Origin: a bacterium
Lineage (GTDB): Bacteria > Bacteroidota > Ignavibacteria > SZUA-365
DNA length: 64,000 bases
Direction: 5' to 3'
NCBI GenBank assembly: GCA_020444325.1
Contig: JAHLLD010000001.1
Span: 310,001 to 374,000 of the forward strand
Part shown: positions 10,092 to 19,756 of the stretch, in pieces
Layout of the letters: each line of letters begins with the position of its first letter
Numbering within the stretch: position 1 is the stretch's first letter
Position numbers and translations under genes: made by a program
Notes under the pieces: generated by a model
Seen by the model: the letters and a program-made list of their open reading frames with translations, nothing else
Told to the model about the DNA's origin: nothing
The model's database searches: none

Positions 10092-11605
10092 ACGAGAAAA
10101 CAGAACAACACGACCAGGTCGAGCGGCTGATTATCGTATCAAACCGCCTGCCCGTGGTATTTCGCAGGGAGGAAGGTGTGCTCAACTGGCGTCCGGGATC
10201 CGGTGGACTCGTGACCGCGCTGGCCCCTGTTCTGCGGGATCGGGGTGGTGTCTGGATAGGCTGGTCAGGGCTGTCTTCCGAAGACCAGGAAGAGGTCAAC
10301 GATGCACTCAGTGAATCCTCTGCCGCCACGGGATATGAGCTCGAGGCGGTTCCGCTCACAGCGGAAGAACTGGAGCTTTACTATCACGGTTTCGCCAATG
10401 AAGTGCTCTGGCCGCTGTTCCACGATCTGCAGTCGCACTGCAACTTCCGTCCCGAGTACTGGCACTCCTTTCAGAAGGTCAACAGCAAGTTCGCGCGGCA
10501 TATTCACCGCGCAACGCGCAGAGGCGACTACATCTGGATTCACGACTATCACCTGATCAACGTCGGCGCCGAGCTGCGAGCGCTCGATGTCCATTCCCCT
10601 CTCGGATTTTTCCTGCACATCCCCTTTCCGCCTCCCGACATTTTCATGAAGATGCCGTGGCGTTTCAACATCCTGCACGCACTGCTCAGTTACGACCTTG
10701 TGGGCTTTCAGACCATGCGTGACAAACGCAATTTCGTGCAATGTGTTCGCCTGCTGCTCAAGGACGTCATCGTACGCAATGCAGGAGGTTTTCATATCTG
10801 CGCCATCGAGCATCGCGAGGTGCGTGTGGGCGTGTTTCCGATCAGCATCGACCACAGGGAATTCGAACGCCGGGCGCGCAGTCAGGAGGTCTCCGAGGCC
10901 GCCTGGTATATTCATGAGGATCTTCCCCATCAGCAGATCATCCTGGGCATCGACAGGCTCGACTACACCAAGGGCATCCCGTACAGGCTCGAGGCTTTTC
11001 GCAACGCCCTGCGGCGTTTCCCCGAACTCATCGAGAGCATGACGCTGGTCCAGGTCGTCGTTCCCAGCCGCACCGACATCCCGAAATACCATGACCTGAA
11101 AGTGGAAATCGAGCGACTCGTCAGTGAGATCAACGGGGAATTCACACGCTCGGGCTGGGTGCCCATTCACTATATCTTCCGGCACCTGACGCGCACGGAA
11201 CTCCTCGCGTATTATCGAACGGCGGAGATCGCACTTATTACGCCGATCAAGGATGGCATGAATCTCGTTGCCAAGGAATTCTGCGCGTCCAACATCGAGG
11301 AGAACGGCGTACTCGTGCTCAGCGAATTCGCCGGTGCCGTGGCACAGCTTCACAAGCAGGCCATCCTGGTCAATCCCTACGACGTGGAAGGAATGGCGGA
11401 AGCACTGCGCGACGCGTTCAGCATGAATTACGAAGAACGCGGCAGACGCATGCGCCTGCTTCGGGCCACCGTGGCACGGTACGATATATACCGCTGGGTC
11501 GAATCCTTCCTCAATGCGGCGTTTTCCCGGCACCTGAACGACTATCCCGTTGTGGCCGAGTACATTCCACCGATGAATGACAACGATTACGGAACGTCCG
11601 TATAG
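10088..11605 (+). CDS. otsA: Trehalose-6-phosphate synthase (GT20)
   Basis: 505 residues. GT20 signatures run throughout: [11 protein letters not shown] near the start, [56 protein letters not shown] and [13 protein letters not shown]. It transfers glucose from a nucleotide sugar to glucose-6-phosphate, feeding OtsB. It is the last gene of the overlapping TreT-OtsB-MscS-OtsA set; a gap of 81 bases precedes dapF. Confidence 0.96.
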   Translation: MNEKTEQHDQVERLIIVSNRLPVVFRREEGVLNWRPGSGGLVTALAPVLRDRGGVWIGWSGLSSEDQEEVNDALSESSAATGYELEAVPLTAEELELYYHGFANEVLWPLFHDLQSHCNFRPEYWHSFQKVNSKFARHIHRATRRGDYIWIHDYHLINVGAELRALDVHSPLGFFLHIPFPPPDIFMKMPWRFNILHALLSYDLVGFQTMRDKRNFVQCVRLLLKDVIVRNAGGFHICAIEHREVRVGVFPISIDHREFERRARSQEVSEAAWYIHEDLPHQQIILGIDRLDYTKGIPYRLEAFRNALRRFPELIESMTLVQVVVPSRTDIPKYHDLKVEIERLVSEINGEFTRSGWVPIHYIFRHLTRTELLAYYRTAEIALITPIKDGMNLVAKEFCASNIEENGVLVLSEFAGAVAQLHKQAILVNPYDVEGMAEALRDAFSMNYEERGRRMRLLRATVARYDIYRWVESFLNAAFSRHLNDYPVVAEYIPPMNDNDYGTSV

Positions 11606-11686
11606 GACCACGGCAGACGCGGTGTACTCTCTGATGCCGCTAATCTCTGATGGCGCATGAACGGGGAATCCGCTATTTTACAGCCT

Positions 11687-12553
11687 ATGCGCAGCATTCA
11701 TTTCACAAAGGCAGAAGGCGCCCAGAACGATTTCGTGATTGTCGATGATCGCGATGGCATGATCGACGAGGAACTCCGCCGCCGTTTCAGCATCTGGTCA
11801 TCACACCGCCGCAAAGGCGTCGGCTCTGACGGCAGCATTTTCATTGACCGTTCCGCCACGCACGATTTCGTGATGGCGTTCTACAATCCCGATGGATCCG
11901 TCGGCAGCATGTGCGGAAACGGGGGACGCTGTGCAGCCCTGTTCGCTGAGCGAAATGGCATCGCCGGAAACGACATGCGCTTTGAAGTGCTCGGACGCAG
12001 TTATCATGCGGTCGTTGACGGCAGCAACATTCGCCTCGCATTTCCTCCGCCAGAAGAAATTTCCAGGGAAATCACGTTGCAATGGGAAGGGGAAGCGTGC
12101 TCACTCGACTTTATCGATACCGGAGCGCCACACGCGCTGCTCTTTGCTTCAGCACTGCCGTCGGTGCTGCGCCGGTTGCTGCAGGACGTCGACATGCAGC
12201 GTGTCGGAACGGCTCTACGGCATCATGAGCACTTCGCCCCCCGCGGCTGCAACGTGAACGTACTGGAAGCCGGTGAAGACGGTGTGTTTTCCATCCGCAC
12301 GTTTGAAAAAGGTGTGGAGGCGGAAACGGAAGCATGCGGCACTGGTACACTGGCAGCCGGTATGGCTGCACATCTGCGGCTGGGCACCGCTCCACCGATC
12401 CGGCTTCGGACGCACGGCGGGGATGTGCTCACGGTGCATTTTTCACCGGGGGACTGGCCACAGGACGATCCGCGATACTTCGCTGAAGGACTCGTGCTCG
12501 AAGGACCCGCGCACCTCGTCTTCGATGGCTGCGTAACCCTGCCGGACATGTGA
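11687..12553 (+). CDS. dapF: Diaminopimelate epimerase
   Basis: 288 residues from ATG 11687. An in-frame ATG at 11657 would add ten residues that family members usually lack, since they start a few residues before F.K..GA.NDF. Both catalytic cysteines are present: SMCGNGGRCAALF and EACGTGTLAAG. It interconverts LL- and meso-diaminopimelate for lysine and peptidoglycan synthesis. It converges with the GH13 gene, leaving only 8 bases between the stops. Confidence 0.95.
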   Translation: MRSIHFTKAEGAQNDFVIVDDRDGMIDEELRRRFSIWSSHRRKGVGSDGSIFIDRSATHDFVMAFYNPDGSVGSMCGNGGRCAALFAERNGIAGNDMRFEVLGRSYHAVVDGSNIRLAFPPPEEISREITLQWEGEACSLDFIDTGAPHALLFASALPSVLRRLLQDVDMQRVGTALRHHEHFAPRGCNVNVLEAGEDGVFSIRTFEKGVEAETEACGTGTLAAGMAAHLRLGTAPPIRLRTHGGDVLTVHFSPGDWPQDDPRYFAEGLVLEGPAHLVFDGCVTLPDM

Positions 12554-12561
12554 ACATCTGC

Positions 12562-14391
12562 CTACCTGAGAACCACGTATCCCCAGGGCTCCATTTCCCA
12601 CTCTCCTTTCACTTCATCAAGCAGCCTGCAGCCGTCGAGCATGACAGGGACGCCCGCGCAGTTGGCCGGCATCGGCAGGGCGACACGGGCAGCTTCGTCG
12701 GTAAGATTCACCGCTACGACCATGTCGCGTCCCCCGTACGAACGGACGTACGCCACCACCTGCTCATTTCCCACCAGTGCGAGCGGGCGATACTCACCCC
12801 GTCGCAGCACTTCGTGCTCGCGGCGCACACTGGTCAGCTCCGTGTAGAAGGGCCTCAGTCCATGCGCATCTTCCCAATCGATAACCTCCTTCTCGAAGAG
12901 ACCGATCTGACGGTCGTTGCCCACTTCCTGTCCGTTGTAAATCAGCGGCACACCGGGGAGCAGAGACACCAGCACCGCGCAGCTGCGTGATTCTCGCACC
13001 CCGAGCCATGTCACCGCGGGATTGTCTTCCTTATGCTTGTCATGATTGACGATGAAACGCAGATGCAGAGCACCCACGGGATACTGGTAGAATTCGCGCT
13101 GCATGGTGACCGCGAATTGCGAAATGGGAAGCTCACCCTCGAGCATGGGATGCAATATGTCATACGTATTCCAGGCATACGAGATATCGAACGCATTGAC
13201 ATGCAACTGCGGGTTTGCTCCTTCCGCAAGCAGCATGACGGGTTTGACCTCGCGCAGCGCCTCGATGGCCTCACTCCAGAAATCATGCGGGATCATGTCG
13301 GAATAGTCACAGCGAAATCCGTCAACACCGACGTCGCGGACCCAGTACATCATCATTTCCATCATGTATTCACGCAGTGCCTGGTTATTGAAATCCAGCT
13401 GGGCGATATCGTACCAGTCCACATTGGGTGAAACGATTTCCCCTTTGCTGTTGCGTGCGTACCACGCGGGATGTTCGTTGATGAAGGGATGATCCCATGA
13501 GGTATGGTTGATGACCAGGTCGATGATAAGGTGCATCCCCAGTTCATGCGTGCGCGCGAGCAATGAGCGAAAATCCTCCATCGTCCCGTATTCAGGATTG
13601 ATCGCGTAGTAATCCCTGATCGAATACGGGGAACCGAGCGTACCCTTGCGTTTCAGCTCTCCAATGGGATGAATGGGCATGAGCCAGATCACGGTTGCGC
13701 CGAGTTCCTTGATTTCCGGCAGGCGCTGCTCAACTGCGCGAAAACTTCCTTCCTCGGAAAACGCGCGGGGGAAAACCTCGTACAGCACCGCATCCCGGAC
13801 CCAGTCGGCACTTTCCACCGGCTTCCTATGATGGAAGCGGCTTTCCAGCAATTCCCCTTCACGCCTGTATGAACGCAATGCGACGTTCCCCATAATGCCT
13901 CCGGGTCCGCCCAGGTCTTCGACGCGCACAGCAAGAAGGTTCTTTCGCGCTCGCATGGCATTGGTGATATCCACGGTGAATCGCCTGCCATACCCGATAT
14001 GCGAACCCACACGCATGCCATTGAGCCAGATATCCGCGTTGTCATCGACCGCCTCGAATACCAGGGCATAGCGCAAAGTGCTGTCGGCATCAACGTCGAA
14101 ATGGCGGAGATACCAGCCATAGCCGTCGTACTCTGCGAGATCACCGAGCTGATCCCAGAAGCCCGGCACGCGGAGCGTATCGTACGGTGCGTCCGCCGGG
14201 AAACCGTCGAACCAGCGGTTCGAGACACCCACGTCATCCGGATCGACGCGGAAATTCCAGACACCGTTCAACGACTGATAGTAAGGTTCCATATGATCGT
14301 CCTTCCCCGCTGTCCGGTTTTCCTGCAGCGCCGATGTGAGCAGCATAAGCAGGGGCAGTGCAGCGAGCCGCCATACCATTCTTGCATTCAT
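12562..14391 (-). CDS. Exported GH13 alpha-amylase-family enzyme with an N-terminal beta-sandwich domain
   Basis: 609 residues. A hydrophobic start (residues 5-20) looks like a signal peptide. Residues 35-180 resemble the sugar-binding beta-sandwich of GH2 enzymes (SLNGVWNFRVDPDDVG, GYGWYLRHFDV, NADIWLNGMRVGSH). The GH13 barrel starts at about 197 (DAVLYEVFPRAF), with DLVINHTSWDHPF, nucleophile D362 in DGFRCDYSD, acid/base E390 in MLLAEGANP and D451 in FIVNHDKHKEDNP. A C-terminal beta domain follows. It likely hydrolyses alpha-glucans in the periplasm or outside; the exact specificity is open. The GH2-like module in front of a GH13 barrel is an uncommon arrangement. Confidence 0.92.
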   Translation of the reverse strand: MNARMVWRLAALPLLMLLTSALQENRTAGKDDHMEPYYQSLNGVWNFRVDPDDVGVSNRWFDGFPADAPYDTLRVPGFWDQLGDLAEYDGYGWYLRHFDVDADSTLRYALVFEAVDDNADIWLNGMRVGSHIGYGRRFTVDITNAMRARKNLLAVRVEDLGGPGGIMGNVALRSYRREGELLESRFHHRKPVESADWVRDAVLYEVFPRAFSEEGSFRAVEQRLPEIKELGATVIWLMPIHPIGELKRKGTLGSPYSIRDYYAINPEYGTMEDFRSLLARTHELGMHLIIDLVINHTSWDHPFINEHPAWYARNSKGEIVSPNVDWYDIAQLDFNNQALREYMMEMMMYWVRDVGVDGFRCDYSDMIPHDFWSEAIEALREVKPVMLLAEGANPQLHVNAFDISYAWNTYDILHPMLEGELPISQFAVTMQREFYQYPVGALHLRFIVNHDKHKEDNPAVTWLGVRESRSCAVLVSLLPGVPLIYNGQEVGNDRQIGLFEKEVIDWEDAHGLRPFYTELTSVRREHEVLRRGEYRPLALVGNEQVVAYVRSYGGRDMVVAVNLTDEAARVALPMPANCAGVPVMLDGCRLLDEVKGEWEMEPWGYVVLR

Positions 14392-14414
14392 CCGTGTTCT
14401 CGTTCAGTACAGCT

Positions 14415-15098
14415 TCATGAAAAATGCTGCAGGATGTCCTGAAGCGGTTTCTTCTCGATATCGGGCACCTCCGCGTCCTTCGCCGGATACCCCACCGGCA
14501 GCAGCACAAAGGGCTTCTCGTTCAGGGGTCGCTCGAAGATGCGATTGAGGAAGCGCATGGGATTGGGCGTGTGCGTCAGCGTGGCGAGTCCGGCATGGTG
14601 CAGGGCGGCAATGAGAAAGCCCAGCGCGATACCCACAGACTCGGTGACATAATAGTGCTTCTGCCGCCGCGTCGAGCCGTCCCCTTTTCCTGCGTCCACA
14701 TCCTCGTAATTGATCTGGAAAACGACGATGAGATAGGGCACGGTTTCGAGGAATTCCTTGTGCCAGTCCGTCCCCAGCGGCGCGAGTACATCCTTCCATT
14801 CATCCGGGAAGCGATGGGCGTAGTTTTCCTTCTCCTCTTCCTCTGCGGCGATGCGGATGGCGCGTTTGATGTCGGGATTGGAAACCACAACGAAACGCCA
14901 GGGCTGCTGATTCGCGCCCGAAGGTGCGAGTCCCGCTGCACACACGCAGGACTCGATCAGCTCATACGGCACGGGTTCCGGTGAAAATGCGCGCACCGAG
15001 CGCCGGGACTTCATGCGTTCGAGAAAGCGCTGTGCCTCTTCGCGCTGCCGTTCCGGGGCCAGCCGCGTAAAGTCGAGGGGAATGAAGCTCTCGTCCAT
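14415..15098 (-). CDS. Nitroreductase-fold flavoprotein of the iodotyrosine deiodinase type
   Basis: 227 residues. FMN-binding start [14 protein letters not shown], then [15 protein letters not shown] and the C-terminal [21 protein letters not shown]. Compared from memory with vertebrate iodotyrosine deiodinase, the active-site lid has the same spacing and keeps the three residues that grip the amino-acid part of halotyrosine: E89, Y93 and K114 ([11 protein letters not shown] and DWHKEFLET). Plain nitroreductases lack this set. The likely reaction is reductive dehalogenation of iodo- or bromotyrosine, or a related phenol reduction. No membrane anchor is present, unlike the animal enzyme. It lies 26 bases after pfkA on the same strand. 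Confidence 0.88.
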   Translation of the reverse strand: MDESFIPLDFTRLAPERQREEAQRFLERMKSRRSVRAFSPEPVPYELIESCVCAAGLAPSGANQQPWRFVVVSNPDIKRAIRIAAEEEEKENYAHRFPDEWKDVLAPLGTDWHKEFLETVPYLIVVFQINYEDVDAGKGDGSTRRQKHYYVTESVGIALGFLIAALHHAGLATLTHTPNPMRFLNRIFERPLNEKPFVLLPVGYPAKDAEVPDIEKKPLQDILQHFS

Positions 15099-15125
15099 TG
15101 TATTCCTTTCCGTGAACTGGCGGTT

Positions 15126-16280
15126 TCAGTCTCCGAAGCAGATGCCGAGGTCGCGAGCGGTGAGCATCGTGTCCGAATCCAGCTGTACCACTTTCATTCT
15201 TTTCGTCGCCTTTTTCAGCGGGACATAGCGTACGGTCGGGGGATCGAGCGCAACCATCATCCCGTTCTGTCCCTCTTCGAGGGCACGTACGGCAGCGGCG
15301 CCGAAACGCAGCGAGAGCAGGCGGTCGAAGGTGGTCGGACTCCCGCCGCGCTGCAGGTGTCCGAGCACGACATGCCGGGCTTCCTGTCCGGTGATTTCCT
15401 GCAATTCCTCGGCGACACGGTCGCCGATCCCACCGAGCCTTTCGGCGCGGCCCACCTCGGTAGAGAGGACGCTTCGCTGACCATCCTTCGGCTTCGCTCC
15501 TTCGGCAACGACGACGATGGAAAATTTCTTCCCTTCACGCACGCGCTGCCGGGTTTTCTCCGCGACGATATCGATGTCGTAGGGGATTTCCGGCAGGAGG
15601 ATCACATCCGCCGTGCCTGACACGCCCGCGTTCAGTGCAATCCAGCCGGCGTAGCGGCCCATAACCTCGACGACCATGATGCGGCGATGTGCTTCGGCGG
15701 TGGAATGCAGCCGGTCGAGGCATTCGGTGGCAAAGGACACGGCTGAATCGAAACCGAAGGTGACGACCGTTTCGCTCAGGTCGTTGTCTATCGTTTTCGG
15801 TACACCGATAATGCGCAGTCCTTTTTCGAACAACGCATTCGCGATGGACAGCGAACCGTCGCCCCCGATGGCGACCACGGCGTCGATCTTGTTCTTTTTG
15901 CAGGCGCGGACGATTTCTCCACTGCGGTCAATCGTCTTGTAGCTGCCGTCTTTCTGCTGGACAGGGTATTCGAGCGGATTCCCCTTGTTGGTGGTGCCGA
16001 GAATCGTCCCACCGAGATGCGTGATCCCACGCACGGCTTCGAGCGTGAGGGGAATAAGTCCTTCGTTCTCGTATTTCTCAGGCATGAGCAGTCCGTTATA
16101 CCCGTCCCTTATCCCGACAACATCCCAACCGCGCTCGATGGCGGAAATAGTAACGGCACGGATCACCGCATTGAGTCCGGGTGCGTCCCCGCCCCCGGTA
16201 TTGATGGCAATACGGCGAATACGTTTCTGACGGGATGCCCGTTTGGGGCCCGTCGATGTTACAGATGCTTTGCGTGGCAT
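15126..16280 (-). CDS. pfkA: 6-phosphofructokinase
   Basis: 384 residues from ATG 16280; the frame is open farther but without coding character. PFK motifs: INTGGGDAPGLNAVIRAV, AIGGDGSLSIAN (G142), GVPKTIDNDL (K162, catalytic D165), MGRYAGWIAL and GHLQRGGSPTTFDR. The residue pair at the phosphoryl-donor site is mixed: Gly in GGDGS is the ATP-type choice, while Lys in PKTIDND is common in PPi-type and group III enzymes. By known rules Gly at the first position favours ATP. The N-terminal 20 residues are basic and probably disordered. It is divergent from the antiporter gene. Confidence 0.93.
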   Translation of the reverse strand: MPRKASVTSTGPKRASRQKRIRRIAINTGGGDAPGLNAVIRAVTISAIERGWDVVGIRDGYNGLLMPEKYENEGLIPLTLEAVRGITHLGGTILGTTNKGNPLEYPVQQKDGSYKTIDRSGEIVRACKKNKIDAVVAIGGDGSLSIANALFEKGLRIIGVPKTIDNDLSETVVTFGFDSAVSFATECLDRLHSTAEAHRRIMVVEVMGRYAGWIALNAGVSGTADVILLPEIPYDIDIVAEKTRQRVREGKKFSIVVVAEGAKPKDGQRSVLSTEVGRAERLGGIGDRVAEELQEITGQEARHVVLGHLQRGGSPTTFDRLLSLRFGAAAVRALEEGQNGMMVALDPPTVRYVPLKKATKRMKVVQLDSDTMLTARDLGICFGD

Positions 16281-16296
16281 GATTGTCCCGTTCTGG

Positions 16297-16325
16297 TTGA
16301 ATCGTACGTGGTGACTGCATATAAT
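16297..16325 (+). promoter_or_regulatory. Candidate sigma70 promoter for the antiporter gene
   Basis: TTGAAT (16297-16302), a 17-base spacer and a perfect TATAAT (16320-16325), about 120 bases before the antiporter ATG, in the divergent gap between pfkA and that gene. Confidence 0.5.
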
Positions 16326-16445
16326 GTACACAGCAATCCAACGTGCAGGCAACACTATCGGGCACAAAGCGGCACCGCACAGTGTTTTAAATCACATCAC
16401 CACCCCATATGTTTGGGTGGAGTTTCACTCACCACCGAGACCTGT

Positions 16446-19400
16446 ATGAACGTCCCCATTTTTTTCGCCCTCATCGGCGGAATCATTCTCGTAGGATTCC
16501 TGGCGAATCTCCTCTTCAAGCTCACGAAGATACCGAGCGTCCTTCTGCTGATGGCCATCGGCGTGTTTCTCGGTCCCGTGACAGGATGGATCGCTTCTGA
16601 CCAGCTCGTCAACATCGCGCCGTATTTCGGCACCATGGCACTGTTGATCATCCTTTTTGAAGGTGGCTTGGAGCTCGACATCATCACAGTGGTGCGGCAG
16701 GCGCCGAAGGCCACGGTACTGGCACTGGGGGTGTTCATCGTCAGTGTGGTCCTGGTGATGCTGTTCGGCATTTATGTGATGGAACTCAGCACGCTCAATA
16801 GTCTGCTGCTCGCTGCCGTTCTGGGTGCGACGAGTCCAGCCATCTGTATCCCCGTGGTGCAGGGACTCAGTGTTAGGGACGAAATCAAGACCATCGTAAA
16901 ACTGGAATCCGCGCTCGGCGACGTGCTGCTCATCGTCTCCGTATTGCTGCTGGTGAATTTCGATCCCAACGGCAACCAGGGTATCGGAAACGTGTTGCTT
17001 AGCTTCGTCACCTCCTTCGGTGTCGCTTTCGTGGTTGCCACCATCGCCGGGGTGCTCTGGTCACGGCTTATCGCGTGGATGGGGAAAGAGCCGCTCGCCT
17101 ATATGCTGACGCTCGGCTTCATGTTCCTCCTCTACTTCATGGTTGAGGAAATGCATGGCAGTGCCGCCATCGCCGTGCTCATGTTCGGTCTTGTGCTCGA
17201 AAACATGCAGGTGATGACCGATCGCATCGGTAAACGAATGCGGAATCTGTTCGGCATTGACATCAAGTCGGAGAAATTCATACTCAACCAGTTCATCAAG
17301 AACATCACCGAAGAGCTGTCCTTTCTCCTTCGTACCTTTTTCTTCGTCTATCTCGGCATGCTGCTGGATTTCAATGAGCTGACGTGGACGATAGGATTGT
17401 TCATCATTGGTATTACCGCGTTGCTGCTGATCAGCCGCTGGGGATTGATGCAGGGTTTTCGCCGCATCGGCAAGGATTTTACAGGAGGAGAGCTACAGGT
17501 TATCATGGCCATGCTGCCTCGTGGTCTCGCCACAGCGGTCATGGCGCTTCTGCCATTTCAGCAGGAACAGATGGTAGGTACAGAGCTCTTTCCTCTGTAC
17601 GCATTCGGCGTCATCGTGCTCACCAACCTGTACATGACCGGCAGTGTAATCTTTGCCGAGCGCAGGCTGCGCAGTGAACGCAAAATGGCTGGACAACCGC
17701 TTGGCGTCGGTTATGCAGGCGAACTTGAACCTGCGATGGCGCCGATGCAGAGTGAAACCGAAGCGACCGCGGACGCCGCTGCGCGTCCCGTAGACATGCC
17801 GCGGGCAGGACAGCGAGACACGGCAGGGGGAAGCGCCCCTCATGGCAAACCATTCGAGGCGGCCGGAGTAGCACCACCCGGCGCGGACGAATTCACACCC
17901 TTCGCCCGTGAGGAACAGGAATCGCCTCAGCAAGCCCGGACAACCGATGAAGAACCCGCACCGCAGAGTTTCACCGACTGGATGGCGAAACTCTTCGGGA
18001 TACGCCGCGGAGACCGTGAGCGCGGGTATCTCGAGGCCTACCGTGCTGCACATATCACCGAACCGCTTTTCTGGGTGCAGGTCATGCTTGCTGCAGCCAT
18101 TACAACGCTCGGACTGATCCTCAACCAGAGCGCCATCATTATAGGCGGCTCTCTGATCATGCCTATCATGTTCGTCGTGCTCTCCGGCGGGCTCTCTCTC
18201 GCGTCGGGTGATATCTACCTGTTGCTGCGTATCACGTTTAAACTCCTGTTGACGGCGCTGTTGACCGCGCTACTGGCTGCCATTCTGTCTGACGTACTTC
18301 CCTTTGACGAAGTGACGTCTGAAATCGCGGCCCGTACTCGTCCCACCGTCATCGATTTCCTGATCGCCCTCTTCGGCGGCATGGCCGGCGCGGCAACGCT
18401 CTCGCAGAAAAACCGCTTCATCCAATTCCTTCCCGGCGCCATTATTTCCATCACACTGTTGCCGCCCCTGGCAGTGGTAGGCTTCGGATTCGCGAACGGT
18501 TATACACCGGAAATCGTCAACGGCGGCATGCTGCTGTTTACGGCGAACGTATTCGCGACCATTCTCGGCGCCATGCTGGTGTTCCTGCTGGTTGGCATGC
18601 CCAAGGCGGCGAATTTCGAGGCCGTGCGCAAATGGAAGGAGCAGGAACTCTCACATCCCGTCATCAGCCTGGTGTTTGAGAAACTGCGCCTCAGTCAGAT
18701 CGTCGGGAAAACAGGCTCCGCCCGCGCGCGTATCATCGTCATCGGCGTCTTCCTCCTCGTGCTGCTCATTCCACTGCAGTCGGCATTGAATCAGCTGACG
18801 ATGGAATTGCGCGTTCGCCGGGCCATTACCCAGGTCTCCAATCTTTTCGATGTGAAATACCGTTCGACCATTATCAACACCTCCTCACGCATCGAGGAAG
18901 ATTTGGTCGAGGTGAAACTGCAGGTCGCAACGAACAGCTTTTTCACCTCCGCGGATATTCAGCGTTTCGAGGAACGGGTCAGTGACCGCACCGGCGTTCC
19001 GACGCGCCTCGACCTGGTGCAGACACTCAGTGACATCGGCGAAGGCAGCACCGTGCGACGCCTGCTCACACCCTCGGGTACGGCACAAGCCCCGATGGGA
19101 CCACGCAGTTTTGCCGAAGCAATTGGCGATTTGCGTTTCCAGGCGCAAAGCATCCTTCGCAGCATGCCGCTCTCCGCACATATGGATATCGTAAGTCTCA
19201 ATGCGGAACTGACGCTCGACACCCTGAGTCCCGCACTGAATTTCGTGTACCTGGCCGACCAGCGGCTCTCGGAAGATGCGTATGACATTCTCGCCACGAT
19301 GATTGCAGGACGGGTATCCATACCCCGCAGCGGCATTCAGTTCAACTGGATTGATCGCACGCATCAACTGTCCCTCGGGAATGGGTCGTCCATCGACGCG

Positions 19401-19685
19401 GCCGGCAAGCTGCAGCTCGGCAATCTCGGGCGCCTGCTCGCGAAATACCCGCAGTTGGCCCTGACACTCCGCATACCGCGATCCGGTACGGGCTTCGACA
19501 GCACTGCCTTCGCGCAGCGTCTCGGTCAGGATGTTCCCGAGCTGAAAGACGCTGCCCGGATTCACCTGGTGGCCTCGCTTGCAGCCGCTGACAGCATCCA
19601 TGCCGCATTGTCGGTCATTGGCAATCTCGACGGTTCCGCTTCGCATGCGGCGGACTCCCTGGCTCACAAAAATCACACGCGTTGA
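16446..19685 (+). CDS. Cation/proton antiporter fused to a DUF389 membrane domain
   Basis: 1079 residues from ATG 16446, where the first transmembrane helix begins; the longer open frame is not membrane-like and overlaps pfkA upstream. Residues 1-390 form a CPA-type Na+(K+)/H+ exchanger with about 12 helices (VLLLMAIGVFLGP, FEGGLELD, GATSPAICIPVV, KLESALGDVLLIVS). A polar linker rich in Ala, Glu and Pro follows (~400-525). Residues ~527-760 match DUF389: YLEAYRAAHITEPLFWVQV, NQSAIIIGGSLIMP and LPGAIISITLLPPLAVVG. The last 300 residues are soluble (FDVKYRSTIINTS and an OmpA-like LRIPRSGTGFDS region). Joining two complete membrane modules in one chain is unusual. Ion specificity is not readable. 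Confidence 0.9.
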   Translation: MNVPIFFALIGGIILVGFLANLLFKLTKIPSVLLLMAIGVFLGPVTGWIASDQLVNIAPYFGTMALLIILFEGGLELDIITVVRQAPKATVLALGVFIVSVVLVMLFGIYVMELSTLNSLLLAAVLGATSPAICIPVVQGLSVRDEIKTIVKLESALGDVLLIVSVLLLVNFDPNGNQGIGNVLLSFVTSFGVAFVVATIAGVLWSRLIAWMGKEPLAYMLTLGFMFLLYFMVEEMHGSAAIAVLMFGLVLENMQVMTDRIGKRMRNLFGIDIKSEKFILNQFIKNITEELSFLLRTFFFVYLGMLLDFNELTWTIGLFIIGITALLLISRWGLMQGFRRIGKDFTGGELQVIMAMLPRGLATAVMALLPFQQEQMVGTELFPLYAFGVIVLTNLYMTGSVIFAERRLRSERKMAGQPLGVGYAGELEPAMAPMQSETEATADAAARPVDMPRAGQRDTAGGSAPHGKPFEAAGVAPPGADEFTPFAREEQESPQQARTTDEEPAPQSFTDWMAKLFGIRRGDRERGYLEAYRAAHITEPLFWVQVMLAAAITTLGLILNQSAIIIGGSLIMPIMFVVLSGGLSLASGDIYLLLRITFKLLLTALLTALLAAILSDVLPFDEVTSEIAARTRPTVIDFLIALFGGMAGAATLSQKNRFIQFLPGAIISITLLPPLAVVGFGFANGYTPEIVNGGMLLFTANVFATILGAMLVFLLVGMPKAANFEAVRKWKEQELSHPVISLVFEKLRLSQIVGKTGSARARIIVIGVFLLVLLIPLQSALNQLTMELRVRRAITQVSNLFDVKYRSTIINTSSRIEEDLVEVKLQVATNSFFTSADIQRFEERVSDRTGVPTRLDLVQTLSDIGEGSTVRRLLTPSGTAQAPMGPRSFAEAIGDLRFQAQSILRSMPLSAHMDIVSLNAELTLDTLSPALNFVYLADQRLSEDAYDILATMIAGRVSIPRSGIQFNWIDRTHQLSLGNGSSIDAAGKLQLGNLGRLLAKYPQLALTLRIPRSGTGFDSTAFAQRLGQDVPELKDAARIHLVASLAAADSIHAALSVIGNLDGSASHAADSLAHKNHTR

Positions 19686-19756
19686 ACTTGCGGAACGCGG
19701 TCCGATTCGATACATTTCACACTTCGAACACAACTTATTCACCCAGCTCAACGACC

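Noticed and set aside
16017-16445. 143-residue N-terminal extension of the antiporter frame
   Set aside because: It runs antisense through pfkA and has no membrane character; the true start is the ATG at 16446 at the first helix.
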